IMG/VR virus record: IMGVR_UViG_3300044970_001933
Location: 1 to 39,549 of that record
DNA from: a virus
Reading direction: 5' to 3' (one strand)
DNA: 39,549 bases
The stretch's first letter is position 1, and each line of letters starts with the position of its first letter. The notes under the pieces are model-generated. The model was not told where the DNA came from. It saw only the letters and a list, made by a program, of their open reading frames with translations, and did no database searches. Shown here piece by piece: positions 1-7,600 of the stretch. The position numbers were made by a program, and so were the translations under genes.

Positions 1-155
1 TTTCTGAAAGAAATATATACTGGAATGAAGTTGGTGAAGTCGTAAAGGGCTATAACATTGTTACCAAGGAGGTTTCCGAAAAGTGGCTTACGCACGAAAA
101 GGTTCGCATAGCGACTCCTCAAGAAGTAGCAAGGCATTACGGTAAACAAGTATGA
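1..155 (+). CDS. 3' end of an unidentified gene (partial)
   Basis: The frame starting at position 3 is open from the left edge to a TGA at 153-155 and encodes about 50 C-terminal residues ending in HYGKQV. The stop overlaps the ATG of the next gene in an ATGA junction, the same coupling used by the following neck genes, which supports a real gene. The visible part is charged, with no signal, membrane segment or motif I recognise. From its position just before the head-tail connector it may belong to the head or neck module, but that is inference from place only. Confidence 0.75.
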   Translation, partial: SERNIYWNEVGEVVKGYNIVTKEVSEKWLTHEKVRIATPQEVARHYGKQV

Positions 156-1144
156 TAATTCTTAGACTGCCCCCATACCCAATTGAAGTTAAGTACGATG
201 TCCCTTTAGCAAATACCGACTACTTAGTTACTATTGAAAACTCTACAAGAACAGTCAGGGCATCTGAAGTAATTCGATCTAGTGTAGCAAAAGAAGTTAC
301 TCTCACCCTTGCTGGTGACTTAATTAAATATGACCACGACTACTCTGTTGAAATTTATAAAATTAATGATGATGAAGATTCAGAAGACAACATTGTTGTT
401 CAGGATATGCTTACAATCATACGACCATATGTTAATCCAAACATACTAGGAACAACTGCAACAGAGATTGCAGAAGCAAAATACAATGAAAGTATTGCCA
501 GAGCAATAGTTGACGCACTAACTACTCGTGGATTTACATTTGAAAGAAAAATTCTTGAGGTTGTTGGTCAGGGAACAGACTATATACCTGTTTGGGGCAC
601 AATATATAAGGTCAATCAAGTATTTGAAAACGGCAAACTTGTTTATGATATTACAAATACTGTTGATGGCCCTGCTCTAGACGGATTTAGTTATGAGGTT
701 ACAAAAGATAGAACTGCAATTGTAAAAGTTCCTACAGACTCATCTTACTATGACTCAAAAGATCGTTCAGAAAGAAAACCTCTTAAATATAGAGATGCAG
801 GCTCAGACTCATTTTACGTCTACGCCCCATACGAGAATTATGACAACATGTGGACCAATACAAAAAATACAGCAGTCGCATTCCCTGAAGGATTTGATTA
901 TATAATTGACTATGACTCTGGATACAAAGTTATTCCAAATGATATACAGGATGCAATGACAATGATTATTAATGATCTTAAGTGCGGAAAAATGGACCAT
1001 TATAAGTCCTATGTTACCGAATATGAAACAGACCAGTTTAAAATAAAATATGATTCATCTAAATTTGATGGAACTGGGAATATCTTAGTTGACATTATTC
1101 TTGACAAGTATACAACAAACTTTCGCACCCCAGGGATGCTGTGA
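152..1144 (+). CDS. Putative head-tail connector (adaptor) protein with N-terminal beta domain
   Basis: This 330-residue protein is the first of four consecutive neck genes. Residues 1-90 look like a beta-sandwich. Residues about 100-150 are helical (TEIAEAKYNESIARAIVDAL). A beta-rich middle follows, and residues about 265-325 form a two-helix region (IPNDIQDAMTMIINDLKCG) ending in a hydrophobic tail. Helical connectors of the gp6/gp15 class dock on the portal and usually have about 100-150 residues, so this would be an enlarged version with an extra beta domain. The call rests on gene order and helix pattern, not on a signature motif. It is translationally coupled to the gene before it (ATGA) and to the one after it. 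Confidence 0.5.
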   Translation: MIILRLPPYPIEVKYDVPLANTDYLVTIENSTRTVRASEVIRSSVAKEVTLTLAGDLIKYDHDYSVEIYKINDDEDSEDNIVVQDMLTIIRPYVNPNILGTTATEIAEAKYNESIARAIVDALTTRGFTFERKILEVVGQGTDYIPVWGTIYKVNQVFENGKLVYDITNTVDGPALDGFSYEVTKDRTAIVKVPTDSSYYDSKDRSERKPLKYRDAGSDSFYVYAPYENYDNMWTNTKNTAVAFPEGFDYIIDYDSGYKVIPNDIQDAMTMIINDLKCGKMDHYKSYVTEYETDQFKIKYDSSKFDGTGNILVDIILDKYTTNFRTPGML

Positions 1145-1590
1145 TGAACTGTGATACAACAGACTTTATGTACCCAATGCTTGCTGATGTTTATTATCCA
1201 ATAATTAAGCAAAGCGAATATGGCAAGGCTATTAAGGAATGGATCTTTGATAGAACAATCACATGCAATGCACAGTCTCTAACTCAAAAATCAAACGAAG
1301 AAACCTCACCAGCAGTATTTCTAGTATCTGAAGGCAAACTTATTGCAAGATCAAAATCAGACATAAGAACATCTTCAAAAAATGAAAACAACAATATTAC
1401 TAATATTCTTATAACGAATGTTAGACTTCCAGGAGACAATCTAGTTTATAGAGAAACAGCAGGACCAAGAAACGGAAGAGGAACAATATTTGAAATTGCA
1501 ACTGTTGAGCCTTTTGTTGGAGGGCTTCAGAGCATTGAGTACTACCACATGGTATGGCGTAGATCTGAAAACCAGACGGTGGGCGACTAA
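1144..1590 (+). CDS. Putative head-closure (head-tail stopper) protein
   Basis: This 148-residue protein follows the connector. Its opening (MYPMLADVYYPIIKQSEYGK, then a DRTITC stretch) resembles SPP1 gp16-type head-closure proteins, which seal the DNA exit channel and receive the tail. The beta-rich C-terminal half (IFEIATVEPFVGG, YYHMVWRR) fits a small barrel. I chose the ATG at 1144, whose A is shared with the upstream TGA. An in-frame GTG at 1141 would add one residue. The end overlaps the next ATG by one base, so the neck genes are likely translated as a coupled set. Confidence 0.6.
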   Translation: MNCDTTDFMYPMLADVYYPIIKQSEYGKAIKEWIFDRTITCNAQSLTQKSNEETSPAVFLVSEGKLIARSKSDIRTSSKNENNNITNILITNVRLPGDNLVYRETAGPRNGRGTIFEIATVEPFVGGLQSIEYYHMVWRRSENQTVGD

Positions 1591-2267
1591 TGAATATTGT
1601 TATGAACACTAAACATCTTGAAAAAATTATAGGCAATGCCATAGATTATTCTGTTGGATTTTTAGACGGAGCACAAAAAGGCAAGAGCATATTTTTAAAA
1701 AATCTTGGAAATAGTACAATTAATATATTAAAAGATTACGTAGATGTTGAAGCACGATCTAACCCAAAAGCCCTACACCACATTTATGAGTGGTATCAGG
1801 TTGGCAGCCCTAAAGCAAGACTATATGATTTTACATATGCGGTTAGCAATGCTGGACTTTCTTTTAGGTCAAATTTTAAACAATCACAAAGTTTACCCTC
1901 TGGATCATCTGTACCTTTTGAAAATAAAGCAAAGGTTATGGAGGATGGAACTCCAGTTACTATATCTCCAGTAAGATCAGATGTTTTAGCATTTGAAGCA
2001 GACGGACAAACAGTGTTTACAAGAAGAGATATAGATGTTCAAAATCCTGGAGGAACAGAAGTGCAGGGCTCATTTGAAAAAACTGTAGATGAATTTTTTC
2101 GTGTATACTTTAAACAGTCATTCTTAAAATCTTCAGGACTATACTCTTATATAAAGAAGCCAGTTATATACAAGAAAAACTTTGCTTCTGGTTCAAGAGC
2201 GGGAAGATCTGTTGGAACTGAAACAGGCTTTAAATGGATTGCAAATGCACATATTGGGGTAGAATAA
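1590..2267 (+). CDS. HK97 gp10-like neck/tail-completion protein
   Basis: This 225-residue protein occupies the slot of HK97 gp10-like tail-completion proteins, between the closure protein and the tail terminator. An N-terminal helix (about residues 5-45) precedes residues with HHIYEWYQVGSPKARLYDF, a pattern common in this family. The C-terminal half is beta-rich, with FENKAKVMEDGTPVTISP and an FFRVYFKQSFL helix. It starts at a TAATG overlap with the upstream stop; an alternative ATG lies four codons in (1602). It is larger than most gp10 proteins (about 110-150 residues). Neck location and family are inferred from order and these patterns. Confidence 0.5.
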   Translation: MNIVMNTKHLEKIIGNAIDYSVGFLDGAQKGKSIFLKNLGNSTINILKDYVDVEARSNPKALHHIYEWYQVGSPKARLYDFTYAVSNAGLSFRSNFKQSQSLPSGSSVPFENKAKVMEDGTPVTISPVRSDVLAFEADGQTVFTRRDIDVQNPGGTEVQGSFEKTVDEFFRVYFKQSFLKSSGLYSYIKKPVIYKKNFASGSRAGRSVGTETGFKWIANAHIGVE

Positions 2268-2271
2268 GACT

Positions 2272-2811
2272 ATGGCGACAGTAGCAGCAGAAACAGGCTT
2301 TCCACCCATTTTTATCAATAAGTATATTATTGCTCAATTAAAAGAGTTTGAAATAGTTACGGGCATTGAAGGAATAGACCCAATAGTACCAGTTCAGTCC
2401 ACCAATCTAGATGACTTATTTGGGGAAATAACGGTAACGGGGGATGCATTTTTAATAGCATATGACAGACTTGCAAGATACAGACCAAACACAATGTACA
2501 GACATAAGAGAGAACAACTAGTTTATACGATCCACTCGTCTAGCGATGCCCAAGGGTTTGATATAGCCAGAATTATTACGGCTGCCCTAGATAGGGAAGA
2601 CTCAGCAGCACAAGATGTGAATAAATGGCTTATCAATAATCCAGATCAAATCCCAGCATTAAATGTGTTTTTTCATCGTTTTAAGGTTTTTCAAATTGAT
2701 GAGACAAGAGATCTCGTTGAACTAGGCTCTATCAAGTTCAACTGGAGGGGCAAACTGATAATTGAGTATGACTACCACACCAAAGACTCAGACCTGCCTT
2801 TGTATACTTAA
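2272..2811 (+). CDS. Putative tail terminator protein
   Basis: This 179-residue protein sits directly before the major tail protein, the usual place of the tail terminator that caps the tube and joins it to the neck (SPP1 gp17 / lambda gpU role). It shows an alternating alpha/beta pattern typical of that fold: an N-terminal helix (PPIFINKYIIAQLKEF), a strand region with AFLIAYDRLARYRPNTMY, a central helix (FDIARIITAALDRED) and C-terminal strands (GSIKFNWRGKLIIEYDYH). Only four bases separate it from the upstream stop and the Shine-Dalgarno match is weak, so coupling is likely. The neck transcription unit may end here, since a promoter follows. Confidence 0.6.
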   Translation: MATVAAETGFPPIFINKYIIAQLKEFEIVTGIEGIDPIVPVQSTNLDDLFGEITVTGDAFLIAYDRLARYRPNTMYRHKREQLVYTIHSSSDAQGFDIARIITAALDREDSAAQDVNKWLINNPDQIPALNVFFHRFKVFQIDETRDLVELGSIKFNWRGKLIIEYDYHTKDSDLPLYT

Positions 2812-2826
2812 AAACGCTGTTATAAT
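2799..2826 (+). promoter_or_regulatory. Promoter for the major tail protein gene
   Basis: A perfect TATAAT (2821-2826) is preceded by TGT, giving the extended -10 form TGTTATAAT. A loose -35 (TTTGTA, 2799-2804) lies 16 bases upstream. It falls at the end of the tail terminator gene, in the only sizeable gap of the neck region, and would give a leader of about 55 bases carrying a strong ribosome site before the ATG at 2888. Confidence 0.6.
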
Positions 2827-2887
2827 AAATACGAGGAAACAGCGCCAAACAACTTAATAACCCTATCTAAGAAAAAGAGGTGAACAT

Positions 2888-3526
2888 ATGGCCACTTACA
2901 GTCGTGGTACATCAACCAACATTATCGTTGGTGCAGCAGCGCTATTCGTTGCTGATACAACTTTGGACGCTTCATCATTAACCGCCTTTGAGTCTTCAAA
3001 GACTTTCAGAGACACACTTACTAATGATGCTGACTATACAAACGTTGGTTATACAATGAACGGTCTCGAACTACAGTTCCAACCTGACTTCGGCGAAGTT
3101 ACAGTTGACCAGATTCTTGACGTTGCAAAACTTTACAAGCAAGGTATGCAGGTTTCTCTTGCAACAGCATTCGCTGAAGCAACACTAGAAAACCTTCTAC
3201 TTGCTTTGGCTTACGGAGATTCTAAACTCTCTGGAACAAAGTCAACTTCAAACGGACAGGCACTTAACCTTTCTGCAGGAGATATTGGCGAATGTCCAGT
3301 TGAGCGTGGTATCGTTGCAGTAGGCCCAGGAACAGGCGATTGCGTAGATTCTGCTTATATCGAGCGTGTATACACAGCATACCGTGCACTTTCAATTGAA
3401 AATGTTACAGTATCTGCAAAGCGTGACGAGGCTTCAATGTTTGAAGTTTCATTCCGTCTACTTCCAGAAGATGTTTCTGGTTCATATGGTAAGATCGTAG
3501 ATCGTACCTGGACACCAGCATCATAA
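2888..3526 (+). CDS. Major tail (tube) protein
   Basis: This 212-residue protein should form the tail tube by stacking hexameric rings. The evidence is position (after the terminator, before the assembly chaperones), size, and a composition rich in Ala, Thr, Ser and Val with strand-like segments (GLELQFQPDFGEVTVDQIL; YIERVYTAYRALSIENVTV; FEVSFRLLPED). It has its own promoter, a strong ribosome site (AAGAGGTGA, 5 bases before ATG) and a terminator. Its codon use differs from its neighbours: Arg is mostly CGT and Lys often AAG, whereas adjacent genes favour AGA and AAA. That fits very high expression. I am confident of the role even without a signature motif. Confidence 0.8.
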   Translation: MATYSRGTSTNIIVGAAALFVADTTLDASSLTAFESSKTFRDTLTNDADYTNVGYTMNGLELQFQPDFGEVTVDQILDVAKLYKQGMQVSLATAFAEATLENLLLALAYGDSKLSGTKSTSNGQALNLSAGDIGECPVERGIVAVGPGTGDCVDSAYIERVYTAYRALSIENVTVSAKRDEASMFEVSFRLLPEDVSGSYGKIVDRTWTPAS

Positions 3527-3545
3527 TTTAATATAAAAGCGACAC

Positions 3546-3578
3546 GGCCCATCTCTTAGGAGGTGGGCCTTGTTGTTT
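3546..3578 (+). terminator. Rho-independent terminator after the major tail protein
   Basis: A 9-bp stem (GGCCCATCT at 3546-3554 with AGGTGGGCC at 3561-3569, one G-T pair) encloses a 6-base loop and is followed by the T-rich run TTGTTGTTT. It lies 19 bases after the major tail protein stop. The T-rich tail overlaps the -35 box of the next promoter. Confidence 0.85.
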
Positions 3579-3601
3579 AATAGGGCATTTTGTGGTAGAA
3601 T
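3573..3601 (+). promoter_or_regulatory. Promoter for the G-T chaperone gene, nearly leaderless
   Basis: TTGTTT (3573-3578), a 17-base spacer and TAGAAT (3596-3601, preceded by TGG) form a good sigma-70-type promoter. The expected start point near 3607-3608 is only about 3 bases before the ATG at 3611. No Shine-Dalgarno sequence precedes that ATG, so the transcript would be almost leaderless, as is common in actinobacteria. A second TAGAAT lies at 3601-3606. Confidence 0.6.
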
Positions 3602-3610
3602 AGAATTTAT

Positions 3611-4321
3611 ATGGCTACAACAATATACAGAAGTGCTATTATTCATTTATTTGATGGCACAGAATTAGAGATTATCCCATTAAAGATTAAGTATCTTCGT
3701 GAGTTCATGGATGCTTTTGAAAAGGTAAAAGATACAAGTGGGGATCAAGAGGCAATAGAAAAACTTGTAGAATGTGTAAGAATTTGCATGAAGCAGTATT
3801 ACCCAAGAATATCTAGTTCCACTGAAGATATAGAAGACAATGTTGACATGCAGACAATCTATACTATTTTAGATATTGCTGCAGGAATAAGAATTAATAA
3901 GCAATCTAAAGAAACAGTTAAAAACCAAGTAGAAGAAAGTGGCGATACCTGGGATACTTTAGATTTAGCAAAGTTAGAGTCTGAGGTTTTTTTGCTGGGA
4001 ATTTGGAAAGACTACCAAGAGTTAGAAAAATCTTTGTCAATGGCAGAACTGATGGCAACACTAGAAAGCAGCAGAGAACTTGACTATAATGAAAAAAAGT
4101 TTTTGGCTGCCATTCAGGGGGTTGATTTAGATAGTGAATCTGGCAGCAGTAAAGGCCAGAAAGAATGGGAAGACATGAAAGCCAGAGTATTTAGTGGCGG
4201 GGCAACTTCTGATGCAAATGATGTTCTTGCTTTACAGGGTCAGAATGCACAAAAAGCAGGGTTTGGAATTGGGATGGGTCTTGACTATGAAGACGGTAGA
4301 GACCCCTCTCTTATGCTATAA
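3611..4321 (+). CDS. Tail assembly chaperone, continuous G-T fusion
   Basis: This 236-residue protein is a tail assembly chaperone, the class that coats the tape measure and recruits tube subunits. Residues about 10-100 form the G-like domain (FDGTELEIIPLKIKYLREFM). Residues about 128-236 form the T-like tail (LGIWKDYQELEKSLSMAELM, then a run with KKFLAAIQGVDLD, and an end with QNAQKAGFGIGMGLDY). In most siphophages the T part is reached by a programmed frameshift; here it is read through in one frame. The run GTTTTTTTG at 3986-3994 lies exactly at the G-T junction. Its G domain is paralogous to the next gene. It appears weakly translated: no ribosome site and AT-rich codons, fitting a minor product. 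Confidence 0.8.
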   Translation: MATTIYRSAIIHLFDGTELEIIPLKIKYLREFMDAFEKVKDTSGDQEAIEKLVECVRICMKQYYPRISSSTEDIEDNVDMQTIYTILDIAAGIRINKQSKETVKNQVEESGDTWDTLDLAKLESEVFLLGIWKDYQELEKSLSMAELMATLESSRELDYNEKKFLAAIQGVDLDSESGSSKGQKEWEDMKARVFSGGATSDANDVLALQGQNAQKAGFGIGMGLDYEDGRDPSLML

Positions 4322-4322
4322 T
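4314..4322 (+). promoter_or_regulatory. Extended -10 promoter candidate for stand-alone G
   Basis: TGCTATAAT is a perfect extended -10 overlapping the stop codon of the G-T gene, 25 bases before the next ATG. I see no good -35 at normal spacing; extended -10 promoters can work without one. It would let the stand-alone chaperone be transcribed separately from the fusion gene. Confidence 0.5.
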
Positions 4323-4347
4323 TAACATAGCCTATCTAGGAGGAAAA

Positions 4348-4680
4348 ATGGCAACAACAGTACATGAGGGTGAAGAACTTATTCTTATGGATGGCTCAAA
4401 GATCAAGGTTCGTCCCTTGAAGATTTCTTTGCTACGTCCATTTATGAGTAAGTTTGAACAGGTGGCAGCGGTGGCAGAAGATAACGAAAAGTCTATGACT
4501 CTTCTTATTGAATGCGTACAAATTGCTATGCAGCAGTATAAGCCAGAACTTGCAAAAGATCTGAATGCTTTAGAGGAGATCATGGATCTTCCAACAGTCT
4601 ATAAGGTAATTGAGGCGGCTTCGGGCGTCAAACTTACTGATGCAAATTCTTTGCTGAACACAGTTCTTGCAAACAATTAA
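4348..4680 (+). CDS. Tail assembly chaperone, stand-alone G-like copy
   Basis: This 110-residue protein contains only the G-like domain. It aligns with the first part of the preceding gene: MDGSKIKVRPLKISLLRPFM here against FDGTELEIIPLKIKYLREFM there, then LIECVQIAMQQYKPEL against LVECVRICMKQYYPRI. By eye this is about 40% identity over 55 residues. A strong AGGAGG ribosome site lies 5 bases before the ATG and the gene uses host-preferred Arg codons (CGT), suggesting an abundant product, as expected for gpG relative to gpGT. It ends 17 bases before the tape measure gene, the normal gene order. Confidence 0.8.
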   Translation: MATTVHEGEELILMDGSKIKVRPLKISLLRPFMSKFEQVAAVAEDNEKSMTLLIECVQIAMQQYKPELAKDLNALEEIMDLPTVYKVIEAASGVKLTDANSLLNTVLANN

Positions 4681-4697
4681 ATAAAGAGGTGACATAG

Positions 4698-7600
4698 ATG
4701 AGTGATGTTAATGCCAATATTGGCGTACATATTGATACGTCGTCCGCATTAGCAGAACTCAAAAATCTACAACGTCAACTTGCAAATTTCCACGCATCAA
4801 TAGCAAAAACTAGTGCCGCAGCAACAATGGCACAAAAGGGATTGCAAAACAATCTCCTGAATTCTATCAATGCTACGGGGCAGTTTTCTGCCACGATGGG
4901 CACTGTTAGATCATCTACGGAGTCGTTTACTCACGCATTAGAGTCTAATAAACTTTCAATGCGTGAGTATTTCCGTTATGCTGGAGGGTCATCAAAAACC
5001 TTTGGAAGACTGTTCAGACAAGAGTTTGACACAATTGGCAAGGTAGCAGAAGATCGTGTCAAGAAGATGCAGACTCAATATATTAAGATGGGTCGTGACG
5101 CTAGCGGTGCTATAAAGGCTATGGCAATTACGCCACAAACCTTGAACATGAACGACTATGCCACAAAGACAGCATTAGCAGCACAAAAACAAGCACTTTT
5201 TAATCAGGTAGTTAGACAAGGATCAACTAGCCTTTTAAACTTTGGTAAGAATACACAATGGGCTGGCCGCCAACTTATGGTTGGTTTTACAATTCCGCTT
5301 GCTTACTTTGGCACAACTGCTTCTAAGGTATTTATGGATCTTGAAGCGCAGGCTATCAAGTTTAAGCGTGTTTATGGCGATATGTTTACAACTGCCGATG
5401 AAACAAACAAAGCATTAGCAGAAGTTGAAAAATTAGCAGAAGGTTTTACTAAGTATGGAGTTGCAGTAAGTAAGACTATGGAAATGGCAGCAGCGGCTGC
5501 GGCAATGGGTAAAACTGGTGCAGACCTCACAGCGCAGGTATCTGAAGCAACCAGACTTGCAGTCCTTGGTGGCGTTGAACAAGAGCAGGCGCTTGAAACT
5601 ACAATTTCTCTTACAAATGCTTTTGGTATAGCAGCAGAAGATCTTGCATCAAAAATTAACTTCCTTAACTCTGTAGAAAACCAAACAGTTGTATCTATTG
5701 AAGATCTGACAATTGCAATTCCAAAAGCAGGACCAGTTGTTCAACAACTTGGCGGAGATGTAGAAGATTTAGCATTCTTCCTTACAGCAATGAAGGAGGG
5801 TGGAATTAATGCATCAGAAGGCGCTAACGCACTTAAGTCTGGTCTTGCGTCATTAATTAACCCAAGCACAAAAGCAAGTAAAATGCTTGCAGAACTTGGT
5901 ATAAATATTAAGGCGATAGTTGAAGGAAATGATGGTAATGTCAGACAAACTGTAATTGATTTTTCAAAAGCACTTGACACACTTGACCCCCTTAATCGTG
6001 CTCGTGCAATTGAACAATTATTTGGTAAGTTCCAGTTTTCTCGTTTGTCAACACTGTTTCAAAATGTAACCAAAGAAGGAACACAGGCAAGTAAAGTTTT
6101 AAAGATGGCTGGCGCTTCAATAGAAGAACTTGCAATTTTATCTGAACGAGAATTAAAAACAGTAGAAAACTCTGTTGGTGTACAGTTTAAATCAGCGGTA
6201 GAAGAACTTAAATTGGCAATTGCCCCAATTGGAAAGACCTTCCTTGAAGCAGTAACTCCAATCATTAAAACCATTGGAGGCCTTCTTGATAAGTTTAATA
6301 ACCTTGGAGATGGAACAAAGAAGTTTATTGTAATTGCTTCTACCCTTGTTGGCATTATTGGTCCAACACTTTTGATGACCTTTGGTTTGCTTGCTAACGG
6401 TGTAGCAAACATCATTAAACTATTTCTTGCTCTTCGTGGAGGATTTTTAAGATTAGGCGGAAATAGTAAGATTCTTGCAGAGCAAACTAACTATTTGAAT
6501 GCAGAACAGTTAGAATCAGCAACAGTTGCCGCATCTCTTAATCAGGCACACACAAGACTTACACAATCATTTACTGCAGAAACTTCTGCTGTAAGAGCAC
6601 TCAGACAGGCATACATAGAAGCAACATTAGCCGCAGCAAATTTTGCTAGAGCAAACCCAGGAATGATGATGCCAGGAGGCGCCAAGGTCCCTAAGAAGTT
6701 TTCAAGAGGAGCAACCTATGTTCCAGGAACAGGAAACAAAGACACAGTTCCATCTATGCTTACTCCTGGAGAAGCAGTAATACCAAAACGAGTTGCACAA
6801 GACCCTAGGTTCCAGCCAATAATTGATGCAATGGTTAACGGCAATCTTCAAGGGTTTTCAGAAGGATCAGTCAGTGTAGGATCAAAGTCATTTAAAACAA
6901 GTAGTCAAAAAACTGCAAGAGATCTTGAAAAGACAATTGCTGAACTGATATCTAAGGGAATTCCTGAAGAAAAAATTGTTCGTGCATTAGAAAGAAATAT
7001 TGAGCGTGGCCGCCCAATGAATGCCTCACAATTAAAGAGAAGACTTTCTATTGGTAGAGGTTCTTCATCTGGATCATCTGCTCCTTCATCAATAAGAACA
7101 CTTGCAAAGCAGTCCCAATCTGGGTTCCTTCAAGAAACAGAAGCGGTAAAGAAAGCATTAAAGGAACAAGGCGTAGTATTAACTCCTGCACAAGAAAAGA
7201 ATTTGTTTAATGTTCAAGCGTCCCACATTGATGAAGCACGAACTGGTGGAGTAAAAGAGTGGAAGGCCAATAATCTTGTTGCTGATTTAGGATATGTAAA
7301 TAACTACATCAACACAGTAAAGGGTAAACTTGGAACAGATTTACTTAAGATGACTGATGCTAGATTACAAGAACTTGGCATTGACAGAAAAGAACTTCAA
7401 AAACTTCAGGCTGGAACACACCCAACTACAGCGGACGCAGCAAAAACATTAAGAGCAGTTGCACAATACGACTCAATTCGTAATCCAGCATCCTATCAGG
7501 CAAAAGCAGTTGTTGCTGGGCTAGAGCATAGATCTAGAACTGGTTTTTATGCACAACCAATGAAGACATTGGCAGAGACTCAACCAGTTTCAAGCAGGGC

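Noticed and set aside
3986-3994. T run as a simple assembly error that fuses two frames
   Set aside because: A seven-base run is usually read correctly, and the fused protein keeps a well-formed T domain. I therefore kept the fusion but suggest a read check.
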